Source of the DNA: Amycolatopsis anabasis
Lineage (GTDB): Bacteria; Actinomycetota; Actinomycetes; Mycobacteriales; Pseudonocardiaceae
Length of the DNA stretch: 64,000 nucleotides
Reading direction: 5' to 3'
NCBI RefSeq assembly: GCF_009765355.1
Contig: NZ_VTHK01000018.1
Coordinates: 55,945 to 119,944, forward strand
The position numbers and the translations under genes are program-made. Positions 23,324 through 31,317 of this stretch are shown here, in pieces. Below the pieces are notes generated by a model. That model saw only the letters and a list, made by a program, of their open reading frames with translations, did not search any database and was not told the DNA's origin. Position 1 is the stretch's first letter; every line of letters starts with the position of its first letter.

Positions 23324-23919
23324 GATTTCGCTCCTTCGAAGCTCTGTCCCCAGCCCAGTTCGTCCGCCTCGGCCGCGCGCAGGGTTTCGCGCAGCCAGGC
23401 GAGTTCGGCGCGGCGAAGCGCCTGCGCGTAATCGGTTTCGAGCAGTACGGCCTTCGGGATCCCGGCCGCCAGCGCGGCGGCGAGGTTCGAAGCCACTTCC
23501 TCGATCCGCCCTTCCAGTTCGTCCGCGCGCGTGCGCAGGAGCGCCTGGACCTCGTCGCGAGGCAGGTGTCCCGCGTGGGCCAGCCCGGCGGCGAACACCG
23601 GGTATTCCTCGGCCCGCGTCCCCAGGTATTCCCGCAGCAGGGACCGCAACTCGGCCCGACCGGCATCGGTGATCGCGTAGACGGTCCGTTCCGGGCGGGC
23701 GCCCGCGCGCGAGGTTCCCGTCGCCTCGGCCAGGCCGAGATCGGTGAGCCGCGCGATCGCGTCGTACAGCGAACCGCCCCGCATCCGGACCACGTCGGCG
23801 ATGTGCCGGTCCCTGATCAGCGCCTGCATCTCGTAGGGATGCCGGGGCTGCTCGTTGAGCAGGCTCAGCACGGCGAGCGTCAACGGGGTACGGCGGGCAC
23901 GGCGAGCGGCCACGGTCAC
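23320..23919 (-). CDS. PadR-family regulator
   Basis: A 199-residue PadR regulator: an N-terminal winged helix (about 12-85, LAVLSLLNEQPRHPYEM, RMRGGSLYDAIARLTDLGL, TVYAITDAGRAEL) and a C-terminal helical dimerisation domain of the subfamily-2 length. It should repress its own operon with the F420-family reductase gene. GTG 23919 is the first in-frame start; GTG 23913 has a better Shine-Dalgarno (AAGAGGTGACC). A perfect 8-6-8 operator lies immediately upstream. Confidence 0.88.
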   Translation of the reverse strand: MTVAARRARRTPLTLAVLSLLNEQPRHPYEMQALIRDRHIADVVRMRGGSLYDAIARLTDLGLAEATGTSRAGARPERTVYAITDAGRAELRSLLREYLGTRAEEYPVFAAGLAHAGHLPRDEVQALLRTRADELEGRIEEVASNLAAALAAGIPKAVLLETDYAQALRRAELAWLRETLRAAEADELGWGQSFEGAKS

Positions 23920-23927
23920 CTCTTAAC

Positions 23928-23949
23928 CGAGTTCGATTGAACGAACTCG
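23928..23949. promoter_or_regulatory. 8-6-8 dyad, candidate PadR operator
   Basis: CGAGTTCG (23928-23935), six bases, CGAACTCG (23942-23949): perfect arms, nine bases before the padR start. Such dyads are normal PadR targets, so autoregulation is inferred. Confidence 0.7.
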
Positions 23950-24066
23950 ACTATATGGAGACTTCGCGGTTTCCGTCAACCCCACCCCAACGCTGGGTAG
24001 TCGAACGCATGTTCTACGCTGTCGCCCGGGAGAACCCATCCACCCGGCAAGGAGACGACACCGACG

Positions 24067-24510
24067 ATGACCGTGGATTCCTTGACAGAGCAGCAGGAAG
24101 CGGCGACCTCAGCTCCGGAGGCCTCGGCGACGAACGGCGAGGCGTCGACCGAGACTCCCGAAGCCGCCGCGACCGAATCCCCTGCTGAAGACGCTCCGAA
24201 GCCGAAGCGCGGCCGGCCGAAGGGTGGCGCGGCCAAGAAGACCCGCACCGTGGAGCTCACGCTCACCGTCACCGGCACGGCCGACGGCGAGTGGCAGGCC
24301 GAGCTCAAGCACGGCAGCAAATGGGTGGCCAAGGGTCTGGAGATCCCGGCCGCCGCCGTGTCCCGTGCCGCGAAGGAGCTGCACGAGGATCTGTCCGTCC
24401 CGATCGACGAGGTGATCAACGCCGCCCGCGAGGAAGCGGCGGCGAAGGTCGCCCAGCTGGAAGCCGAGCTGGAGCAGGCGAAGCAGGCCCTGGCCGAGCT
24501 CGACTCCTGA
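24067..24510 (+). CDS. AT-hook/coiled-coil protein (DUF6319-like)
   Basis: A 147-residue protein in three parts. Residues 1-45 are Ala/Thr/Glu-rich and disordered; then KPKRGRPKGGAAKKT contains the AT-hook core RGRPK. Residues 58-105 form a compact domain (VELTLTVTGTADGEWQAEL, HGSKWVAKGLEI). The C-terminus is a Glu/Ala-rich coiled coil. It matches a small actinobacterial family of unknown function; a nucleoid-associated or DNA-binding role is inferred from the hook. ATG 24067 has AAGGAG upstream. It is transcribed alone, with a terminator at 24534. Confidence 0.6.
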   Translation: MTVDSLTEQQEAATSAPEASATNGEASTETPEAAATESPAEDAPKPKRGRPKGGAAKKTRTVELTLTVTGTADGEWQAELKHGSKWVAKGLEIPAAAVSRAAKELHEDLSVPIDEVINAAREEAAAKVAQLEAELEQAKQALAELDS

Positions 24511-24533
24511 CCCCCGAGGCCACCCCGACCGCT

Positions 24534-24565
24534 GGGGCGGATGTCACTCGATCGGCATCCGCCCC
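24534..24565. terminator. 10-bp hairpin between convergent genes
   Basis: GGGGCGGATG (24534-24543) and CATCCGCCCC (24556-24565). It ends the AT-hook gene and, on the other strand, the cupin gene whose stop lies inside the loop. Confidence 0.65.
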
Positions 24566-24891
24566 GGCACCGGGGCTTTGAACTCGAGCCATTGACTGTC
24601 CACAATGGCCTCAACGGTGTGGGCGATTCCCTTGGGGTGCACCATGGTCTGGCCCGGTTCCACCTCGACCGGACGCCCGTCCAGGGTGCCCCGCAGCTGC
24701 CCGGACAACAGGTACACGACGCTGTCGTGGTCGTGGCTGTGCTCCGGCGAGGCCACCCCGGCCGGATACCGGATCTCGTAGAGCAGCCCGGACGGCGTCC
24801 GTTCCCGCAGCCGGAACTCCCCGGTTCCCCCGAGCAGGTCCAGGCCTTCCACCGCCGACAGGATCTGCCAGACGTTCCCTGATTCGCCCAT
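24544..24891 (-). CDS. Cupin-domain protein
   Basis: A 115-residue single cupin. The first motif is PEHSHDHDSVVYLLSGQLRG with two or more metal-ligand His residues; the second is GQTMVHPKGIAHTVEAI. It could be a small dioxygenase or an isomerase acting in the catabolic pathway of its neighbours. ATG 24891 is preferred because GGGAG lies about nine bases upstream; GTG 24900 has none. Divergent from the GntR gene; the operator at 24930-24946 lies between them. Confidence 0.75.
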   Translation of the reverse strand: MGESGNVWQILSAVEGLDLLGGTGEFRLRERTPSGLLYEIRYPAGVASPEHSHDHDSVVYLLSGQLRGTLDGRPVEVEPGQTMVHPKGIAHTVEAIVDSQWLEFKAPVPGRMPIE

Positions 24892-24929
24892 GTTGGCCAC
24901 TCCCTTTCCCGCACGCTGTGTCTACACTG

Positions 24930-24946
24930 TGTATACAAGCTGTATG
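24930..24946. promoter_or_regulatory. GntR operator site A
   Basis: TGTATACAAGCTGTATG. The same 17-mer with two changes recurs at 26961-26977 in the other divergent region of the island. It contains the palindrome TGTATACA. Confidence 0.7.
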
Positions 24947-24961
24947 GAACAGGGGGTGGCC

Positions 24962-25609
24962 ATGCCGGTCTCCGGCCGCGACAAGGCGTACGAGTACCTC
25001 AAGCACACCGTGCTGACCGATCCCGCCGCGCAGGGCGAGTTCATCAGCGAGCAGGAGATCGCGGAACGGGTCGGCATCTCGCGCACCCCGGTCCGCGAGG
25101 CCCTGCTCCGGCTCGCCGCCGAGGAGCTGGTCCAGCTCGTGCCCAAACGCGGCGCGTACATCGCCCCGCTGACCCCGAAAGACCTGCGCGAACTGGTCGA
25201 ACTGCGAGGCCTGCTGGAACGGTTCGCCGCGGAGAAGACCCTGGCCGCGGGCACCGTACCGCTGCGCGAGATGCGCGCCGCCCTGCACCAGCAGGAGGAG
25301 CTCGACCAGGCGGAGGAGTTCACCAGCGCCGAGATGGCCCGGCACTTCATCGAACTGGACACCTACTTCCACCGGCTGCTCGTCGAGGCCGCGGACAACG
25401 CCATGCTGATCCGGACCTACGACAACCTGCGCGCCCGCCAGCTGCGTGCCGGGCAGGTCGCCCTGGTGCACGGGCCCGACCGGCAGGCGGCCGTGCTCAC
25501 CGAGCACCGGGCGATCCTGAAGGCGCTCGCGGCCGGGGACCTCGCGGCGGCCCTCGCCGCGATCGACCACCACCTCGAGGCGACCCTCGCGATTCAGCTC
25601 GGCACGTGA
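24962..25609 (+). CDS. GntR-family (FCD) regulator
   Basis: A 215-residue FadR/VanR-type regulator: winged helix at about 1-75 (AYEYLKHTVLTDPAAQGEFISEQEIAERVGISRTPVREALLRL) and an FCD effector domain with metal-type His/Asp residues (ELDTYFHRLLVEAADN, EHRAILKALAAGD, HHLEATL). ATG 24962 has GGGGGTGG five bases upstream; an ATG at 24944 sits in the operator. Probable local repressor of the cupin, MFS and DUF2848 genes. The stop is immediately adjacent to the MFS stop on the other strand (TGA-TCA, no gap). Confidence 0.88.
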   Translation: MPVSGRDKAYEYLKHTVLTDPAAQGEFISEQEIAERVGISRTPVREALLRLAAEELVQLVPKRGAYIAPLTPKDLRELVELRGLLERFAAEKTLAAGTVPLREMRAALHQQEELDQAEEFTSAEMARHFIELDTYFHRLLVEAADNAMLIRTYDNLRARQLRAGQVALVHGPDRQAAVLTEHRAILKALAAGDLAAALAAIDHHLEATLAIQLGT

Positions 25610-26914
25610 TCAGGCGGGATCCCGGGCCAGGAGCACGCCCAGCGCGCTGAGCACCCCGGTCGCGGCGAGGTACACCGCGAGCGCGACCCAGGTGTGGAAC
25701 CCGGCCAGCAGCGCGGTGAACAGCAGCGGCGCGAGCGCCCCGCCGATCACCCCCACCAGCGTGTAGGCGAGCGAACTTCCGGTGTAGCGCAGGCGTTCGG
25801 AGAACTGTTCGGTCACCAGCGCCGCCTGCGGTCCGTAGAGCACCGCGTGGATGATCAATGCGACCACCACCCCGGCCACCACGACCGCGAACGAGCGCCC
25901 GCTGGCGAGCGGGAAGAACACGAACGGCCACACCGCGGCCGCGATCGTCGCGAACAGGTACAGCCGGCGCCGGTTGACCCGGTCGGACAGCGCGCCCGCG
26001 GCGGGCATCACCACCAGTTGCACCGCCGATCCGATCATCACCGCGGCCAGCCCCTGGCCCCGGGACATGTGCAGCTCCTGGGTCAGGTAGGTGAGCACGA
26101 AGACGGTGAACAACGCGTACAGCACGTCCGGGCACACCCGCACCAGGATCGCGGCCAGCAGGGCCCGCCACTCGTGCCGGAACACCTCGGAGATCGGCGC
26201 GCTCGGCCGGTCGCCGCGCTCGGCGATCCGCCGGAACACCGGGGTCTCCTCCAGGCGGACCCGGATCCACAGGCCGAATCCGACCAGCACACCCGACAGC
26301 AGGAACGCCACGCGCCAGCCCCAGGAGTTGAACTGCGCGTCGGTGAGCGCCAGCGCGAGCACCGCCAGCACGCCGTTGGCCAGCAGGTTGCCCGCCGGGG
26401 GCCCGAGCTGCGCCGCGGACGCCCAGAAACCCCGGCGGGCCGGATCGCCGAACTCGCTGGAGAGCAGGACCGCGCCGCCCCATTCGCCGCCGATGCCGAC
26501 GCCCTGGGCGAAGCGCAGCAGGACGAGCAGCACCGCCGCGAACCCGCCGATCTCGCCGTAGGTGGGCAGCACGCCGATCAGGAACGTGGCGACGCCGGTC
26601 AGCACGAGCGTGATCACCAGGACGCGTTTGCGGCCGAGCACGTCACCGAGCCGGCCGAACACGAACCCGCCGAGCGGGCGGGCCAGGTAACCGACGGCAT
26701 ACGTGGAGAACGCGGCCATCGTGCCGGCCAGCTTGTCGCCCTGCGGGAAGAACAGGCCGCCGAACACCGTCGCGGCGGCGACCGAATACGCCGCGAAGTC
26801 GTACCACTCCAGCGCCGTACCGGACAGGCTCGCCGCGAACGCCCGGCGCAGGGATCCTGGCCGGACGGGTTCCGCGGCCGCCTCCGGCGGCGGACCGGAT
26901 TCGGTCGTGGTCAT
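25610..26914 (-). CDS. MHS-family MFS transporter
   Basis: A 434-residue, 12-segment transporter of the metabolite:H+ symporter branch (KgtP/ShiA/ProP-like). Evidence: ALEWYDFAAYSVAAATVFGGLFFP in helix 1, GRLGDVLGRKRVL between helices 2 and 3, RFAQGVGIGGEWGGAVLL in helix 4, and EETPVF after helix 6. It probably takes up the carboxylate or aromatic substrate degraded by the neighbouring cupin and DUF2848 proteins. ATG 26914 has AAGGAGGATGAGCG upstream. It is divergent from the DUF2848 gene across operator site B. Confidence 0.88.
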   Translation of the reverse strand: MTTTESGPPPEAAAEPVRPGSLRRAFAASLSGTALEWYDFAAYSVAAATVFGGLFFPQGDKLAGTMAAFSTYAVGYLARPLGGFVFGRLGDVLGRKRVLVITLVLTGVATFLIGVLPTYGEIGGFAAVLLVLLRFAQGVGIGGEWGGAVLLSSEFGDPARRGFWASAAQLGPPAGNLLANGVLAVLALALTDAQFNSWGWRVAFLLSGVLVGFGLWIRVRLEETPVFRRIAERGDRPSAPISEVFRHEWRALLAAILVRVCPDVLYALFTVFVLTYLTQELHMSRGQGLAAVMIGSAVQLVVMPAAGALSDRVNRRRLYLFATIAAAVWPFVFFPLASGRSFAVVVAGVVVALIIHAVLYGPQAALVTEQFSERLRYTGSSLAYTLVGVIGGALAPLLFTALLAGFHTWVALAVYLAATGVLSALGVLLARDPA

Positions 26915-26957
26915 CGCTCATCCTCCTTACCGCGAGCCCCCGATGGCTGGTAATACT

Positions 26958-26977
26958 GGTTGTATACAACCTGCATG
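26958..26977. promoter_or_regulatory. GntR operator site B
   Basis: A 14-bp perfect palindrome (GGTTGTATACAACC, 26958-26971) whose right part is the 17-mer TGTATACAACCTGCATG, matching 15 of 17 positions of site A. It lies between the MFS and DUF2848 starts. Confidence 0.75.
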
Positions 26978-27025
26978 CGCAAGGTGTGCAAGCCGAGAAC
27001 CTGGAAACCGAGCTTTGGAGAGCCG

Positions 27026-27718
27026 ATGCCCACCCATCCCGAACTGCGGTTCGCGCTGCCCGACGGCACCGAGATCGCCACCCGGGTGCACACCCTGCTC
27101 AACGCCGGCTACGCGGGCCGCAACCAGGACGGCGTCGCCGCCCACATCGCCGAACTGGCCGAGCTCGGCGTGCCCGCCCCGGCCACGACGCCCGCCCTCT
27201 ACCCGGTCGCGCCGTACCTGGCGGCGCAGACCGACGAGGTGCCCGCGCAGCACGCGCGCACGTCGGGCGAGGCGGAATGGGCGCTGGTGATCACCGGCCC
27301 CGGGCCCGCGGACGTCCTGCTGACCGCCGCCTGCGACCACACCGACCGGGAACTCGAGGTGCACGGCGTGGCGTGGAGCAAGAACGCCGGTCCGGACGTG
27401 CTGGCGCGCCGGGCGTGGCGGCTCACCGAGGTGTCCGACCGGATCGACGAGCTGACGCTGCGGGCGTGGGCAGGCGACGGCGAGGAGATCCAGCGGGGCA
27501 CCCTCGCCGAACTGCTGCCGCCCGCCTACTGGCTGGACGTCCTCGCCGGACGCGGCCTGCGCGAAGCCGGGGTCGTGCTGCTGTCCGGGACGATTCCCAT
27601 GCGCCCCGGCGCCGACCAGTTCGCCGACCGGTGGCGCGTCGAACTCGGCGATCCGGCGACCGGCGCGGTCATCGAACTCGGCTACCGCGTGCGCCGGCTT
27701 CCCGAGCCCATCGGTTAA
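27026..27718 (+). CDS. DUF2848 protein (FAH-like)
   Basis: A 230-residue DUF2848 protein. Recognisable segments are NAGYAGRNQDGVAAHIAELAELG, VPALYPVAPYL-type, GEAEWALVITGP, ACDHTDRELEVHGVAWSKN and LLSGTIPMRPGADQFADRWRVEL. The family is distantly related to fumarylacetoacetate-hydrolase folds and often appears beside transporters and GntR regulators, suggesting hydrolysis or decarboxylation of a small carboxylate. The reaction is unknown. ATG 27026 has GGAG upstream. Confidence 0.75.
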   Translation: MPTHPELRFALPDGTEIATRVHTLLNAGYAGRNQDGVAAHIAELAELGVPAPATTPALYPVAPYLAAQTDEVPAQHARTSGEAEWALVITGPGPADVLLTAACDHTDRELEVHGVAWSKNAGPDVLARRAWRLTEVSDRIDELTLRAWAGDGEEIQRGTLAELLPPAYWLDVLAGRGLREAGVVLLSGTIPMRPGADQFADRWRVELGDPATGAVIELGYRVRRLPEPIG

Positions 27719-27821
27719 TTCGCCGAAAGGTCAGGCAAGGCACCGCTCAATAAGGATTGGCTGGCTTTCTTCCGGAATCCCGGAAATGCGTCACCACGCG
27801 ATTCTGTGTTTCACTGTTCGC

Positions 27822-28562
27822 GTGACCGAAACACGGGGCCAGGCTTCCGGCGACGTGCCCGCGCATCCCGGCGAGCCGCATCACGAGAGCCTGGGCAGTA
27901 AGCTGAACTGGCTTCGCGCCGGGGTTCTCGGCGCGAACGACGGTATCGTCTCGGTGGCCGGGCTGGTGGTCGGCGTCGCCGGGGCCACCACCGATCGCAC
28001 CACGATCCTGATGTCCGGAATCGCCGGCCTGGTGGCCGGCGCCCTTTCCATGGCCGGTGGCGAGTACGTGTCGGTGAGCACCCAGCGCGATACCGAACGG
28101 GCCATGCTCAAACTCGAGAAGCAAGAGCTGAAAACGATGCCCGAGGCCGAAGAACGGGAACTCGCCGGCATCTACGAGAAGAAAGGCCTTTCCGCGGAAC
28201 TGGCCGCCCGGGTCGCGCGGGAACTCACCGAATCCGACGCGCTGCAGGCGCATGCCGAGGCCGAACTGCGGATCGATCCGGACGACCTCACCAGCCCGTG
28301 GCAGGCGGCGTGGGCGTCCTTCGTCTCGTTCTCGATCGGCGCGCTGCTGCCGCTGCTGGCGATCGCGCTCCCGCCCACGTCGTGGCGCGTCTGGATGTGC
28401 GCGGCCGCGGTGGTCGCGGGCCTGGCGCTCACCGGTTTCGTCAGCGCGCGGCTCGGTGACGCGGGGAGGCTGCGGGCGGTCGCGCGCAATGTCGGGGTCG
28501 GCGCGGTGACCATGCTGGTCACCTACTACGTGGGCGCGCTGTTCGGCGTCACACTCGGCTGA
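27822..28562 (+). CDS. VIT1/CCC1-family Fe2+/Mn2+ transporter
   Basis: A 246-residue protein with the VIT layout: GANDGIVSVAGLVVGVAGAT in TM1, AGALSMAGGEYVSVSTQRD in TM2 and after, a cytoplasmic acidic helical metal-binding segment (EAEERELAGIYEKKGL, AEAELRIDPDDL), then three further hydrophobic segments. The family moves Fe2+ or Mn2+ out of the cytoplasm. GTG 27822 fits the family N-terminus; no Shine-Dalgarno is visible. A 6-4-6 dyad (TTCCGG, CCGGAA) lies at 27770-27785. The stop overlaps the thioesterase gene by 14 bases. Confidence 0.88.
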   Translation: MTETRGQASGDVPAHPGEPHHESLGSKLNWLRAGVLGANDGIVSVAGLVVGVAGATTDRTTILMSGIAGLVAGALSMAGGEYVSVSTQRDTERAMLKLEKQELKTMPEAEERELAGIYEKKGLSAELAARVARELTESDALQAHAEAELRIDPDDLTSPWQAAWASFVSFSIGALLPLLAIALPPTSWRVWMCAAAVVAGLALTGFVSARLGDAGRLRAVARNVGVGAVTMLVTYYVGALFGVTLG

Positions 28563-29409
28563 TCTCGCCGAGGAACTCGTCGATGTGCCCGGCGAGCCGG
28601 GGCAGCTCGGCACCGGTGAACACGTCGAACCGCGAGCAGTGCAGATCCCGCGTCCGCAGCCGCCCGGCCAGCCGGGCCCATTCCGCGGGCTGACCCGCCT
28701 GACGGCCGCCGGGACACGAGACGAGCAGCACCTCCCCGCCGAACTCGCTGGTGACCCGATGCGCGCCGACCGCGTCGAGATGCGCGTCGGCGATGCGACG
28801 CACCCGCCGCCGCTCGGCCGCGGCGAGCCGGGCCGTCGAACGGTCGATCCGGCCGAGGAACCGGTGCCGCTCACCGGCGGAGAGTCGATCGCGCCGGGCG
28901 AAACTGTCCACCATCACCACCGCGGGTTCCGGTGCGCGGGAGACGCCCGCCAGGCGCACGGCGAGTTCCCAGGCCAGCACCCCGCCGAGGCACCAGCCCA
29001 GGAGCAATCCCGGCGGGCCGGGCAGGGCGCGCAACTGCGCGAGGCAACGCTCGACCATGGTGCCCACGTCGGCGTCCGGTTCCTCGGGCGGCACCAGCCC
29101 GTGCGCGCGGATCCCGTACACCGTGCCGTGCCGCCGCAGCGCACCGGCCAGGCCCAGGTACGGCGCCACCGCGCCGCCGACACCGGGCAGCAGTACGACG
29201 GGCCGGGTGTCCGCGCCGCGGGCGAGTTCGAGCAGCAGCGACGCGGGCGGGGAATTGCGCGCATTCTTCCCGGTGTCCGTTTTCAGTCCACTGTGGATAT
29301 CCGCGGAAAATCGCCCGAAGAAAGGGAGAAAACGATCGTCCGATGCCACGGCCTCATCCCGGCCATCGGTTGGCCGGTTCAGCCGCCGTACCGGATGGCG
29401 AGCGGGCAT
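28549..29409 (-). CDS. Alpha/beta-hydrolase thioesterase with Cys nucleophile
   Basis: A 286-residue protein resembling the thioesterase domains of NRPS/PKS systems: PVVLLPGVGGAVAPYLGLAGALRR, IRAHGL, and the nucleophile elbow GWCLGGVLAWELAVRL, where Cys replaces the usual Ser. VVMVDSF supplies the acid-bearing strand. Near the C-terminus the usual GxH(F) region reads DVFTGAELPRLAGHID, so the catalytic His cannot be placed with confidence. No synthase genes are nearby, so it is an orphan. ATG 29409 has GAGGCAGCC upstream; longer or shorter starts remain possible. Confidence 0.65.
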   Translation of the reverse strand: MPARHPVRRLNRPTDGRDEAVASDDRFLPFFGRFSADIHSGLKTDTGKNARNSPPASLLLELARGADTRPVVLLPGVGGAVAPYLGLAGALRRHGTVYGIRAHGLVPPEEPDADVGTMVERCLAQLRALPGPPGLLLGWCLGGVLAWELAVRLAGVSRAPEPAVVMVDSFARRDRLSAGERHRFLGRIDRSTARLAAAERRRVRRIADAHLDAVGAHRVTSEFGGEVLLVSCPGGRQAGQPAEWARLAGRLRTRDLHCSRFDVFTGAELPRLAGHIDEFLGEISRV

Positions 29410-29646
29410 GGCTGCCTCGGACCCCCTGCGTTTCCGGCGTACGCCTTGGCGAACGACCGCGATACCCCCTGTATCCCAATGGAGAATACCCCTGGCGCAC
29501 AAGGTGACCACAAGTGTTTTCACTCGAACAGTCGCGATCGGAGTCGCACTACAGGGAACATTACCGCCACGCGCGTGAAATTTACTGTCTCACAAGGAAA
29601 CCGGCGCGATGTGACGACGATTGGTGGCGATTCGAACTCGCCGAGA

Positions 29647-29682
29647 TCTCCTGATCCCCGCCCACCGGCGGGAATCAGGAGA
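29647..29682 (-). terminator. terminator of the POT transporter gene
   Basis: TCTCCTGAT (29647-29655) pairs with ATCAGGAGA (29674-29682), and inside it CCCGCC pairs with GGCGGG. It lies just past the gene's stop. The remaining 29410-29646 sequence shows no gene and should hold the thioesterase promoter. Confidence 0.7.
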
Positions 29683-29688
29683 ATCGGC

Positions 29689-31146
29689 TCAGCGAACCCC
29701 GGACATCAACTTCCGGACATACGGGCTGACGAGCGCGATCACCACACCGACGAGCACCGCGACCCCGCCGAGAATGCCGAAGTACGGCGTCTCGTTGTGC
29801 TCGTCGTAGTACTCGGCCAGCGAGCCGGACAACGCCGTTCCCAGGGAGATCGAAAGGAAGAACAACGCGACCATCTGGCTGCGGAACGCCTCCGGCGCGA
29901 GTTTGGTGGACACCGAGAGCCCGATCGGCGAAAGCATCAGCTCGGCCACGGTGAACAGGAACAGGATGCCCACCAGCGCCAGCAGCGGAGCCGAGTTCGC
30001 GCCGCCGTTGGCCATCGGCAGGAAGGCCAGGAACGCCAGCCCCATGATCGCGGTGCCCATCGCGAACTTGACCGGCGTGGACGGCTGCCGCGCGCCGAGT
30101 TTGGTCCACAGCGCGGCGAACACGGCGGCGAACACGATGATGAAGACCGGGTTGATCGAGCTGACCCAGGACACCGGCATCTCCCAGCCGAAGAGGTGCC
30201 GGTCCAGCCGGGTGTCCGAATAGATCGTCACCACGGTGAACTGCTGCTGGAACAGCGACCAGAACGCGGCGCTCGCGATGAACAGCGGGATGAACGAGAA
30301 CACCCGCTTGCGCTCGAGCGCGGTCACCTTCTTGCTGGCCAGCATCACCGCGAAGTAGATGATCGAGGCCACGATGACCACGCCGACCACCACGTCGGCC
30401 AGGTTCGCCGCGGTCACCAGCCCGGCGAGCACGCACACCACGATCGCGGCGACCACGACCACCCCGGCGACCACGAACTTCGGGCGTTCCTTCGCGGGCA
30501 GCGGGTTCGGCACCTCGCCGGCGGTCGCGCCCAGGTTCTTCCGGCCGATCGTGTACTGGATCAGGCCCACGGCCATACCGACCGCGGCCAGGCCGAAGCC
30601 GTAGTGGAAACCGATCTTGTCCTGCGCCAGGCCGGTGAGGATCGGCCCGAGGAACCCGCCGAGGTTCACGCCCATGTAGAAGATCGAGAACCCGGCGTCG
30701 CGCCGTTCGTCCGATTTGTCGTAGAGCGTGCCGACCAACGCCGACGCGTTGCCCTTCAGCCCGCCGCTGCCGAGACCGACGCAGACCAGGCCGACACCCA
30801 CCCCGGCCAGGCCGGGCAGCAGGGCCAGGCTGACGTGCCCGATCATGATCAGGATCGCGCTGTAGAACAGGGTCCGCTCGGCGCCGAGCACCCGGTCCGC
30901 GACCCATGCTCCAACAATTGTCGACAAATAGACCAGGCCGCCGTATGCGCCGACGATACTGGTCGCGGTGGCCTTCGGCTGCGCGAGGCCGCCCTGGTCC
31001 ACCGAGTAGTAGAGGTAAATGGCGAGGATGCCCTGCATCCCGTAGAACGAGAACCGCTCCCACATTTCGACGCCGAAAAGATTCGCCAGTCCTCGTGGGT
31101 GCCCGAAGAACCCCTTCTCCCGCCTGACCTCGGTTGAGGTACTCAC
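29689..31146 (-). CDS. POT-family proton:oligopeptide transporter
   Basis: A 485-residue MFS-type protein of the PTR2/POT family: WERFSFYGMQGILAIYL in helix 1 (ExxER-like region), GAWVADRVLG, and FSIFYMGVNLGGFLGP, the PTR2 signature. About 12-14 hydrophobic segments with a longer linker after helix 6 (IGRKNLGATAGEVPNPLPAKER). It imports di- and tripeptides with protons. GTG 31146 is the first start. It is single and divergent from nhaA. Confidence 0.9.
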   Translation of the reverse strand: MSTSTEVRREKGFFGHPRGLANLFGVEMWERFSFYGMQGILAIYLYYSVDQGGLAQPKATATSIVGAYGGLVYLSTIVGAWVADRVLGAERTLFYSAILIMIGHVSLALLPGLAGVGVGLVCVGLGSGGLKGNASALVGTLYDKSDERRDAGFSIFYMGVNLGGFLGPILTGLAQDKIGFHYGFGLAAVGMAVGLIQYTIGRKNLGATAGEVPNPLPAKERPKFVVAGVVVVAAIVVCVLAGLVTAANLADVVVGVVIVASIIYFAVMLASKKVTALERKRVFSFIPLFIASAAFWSLFQQQFTVVTIYSDTRLDRHLFGWEMPVSWVSSINPVFIIVFAAVFAALWTKLGARQPSTPVKFAMGTAIMGLAFLAFLPMANGGANSAPLLALVGILFLFTVAELMLSPIGLSVSTKLAPEAFRSQMVALFFLSISLGTALSGSLAEYYDEHNETPYFGILGGVAVLVGVVIALVSPYVRKLMSGVR

Positions 31147-31275
31147 AACCCGCCCGTCCTTGTGGTCTAGACATCGTTGTCAGTACGCATGGTAAGGGTC
31201 GCCACATTCGGGCCTCTACCGACTACCGATGGGTAAGCGGGCGCTAAAATTACGTCAAGGTGCGCCGGGAAGTCT

Positions 31276-31298
31276 GGTCGGCAATGGTATTGCCGACC
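31276..31298 (+). promoter_or_regulatory. 10-bp perfect dyad in the nhaA leader
   Basis: GGTCGGCAAT (31276-31285), GGT, ATTGCCGACC (31289-31298), 20 bases before the start codon and 9 before the Shine-Dalgarno. It may be an operator or a leader RNA hairpin. Confidence 0.65.
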
Positions 31299-31317
31299 GA
31301 CCGTACGGAGTTTGCCC

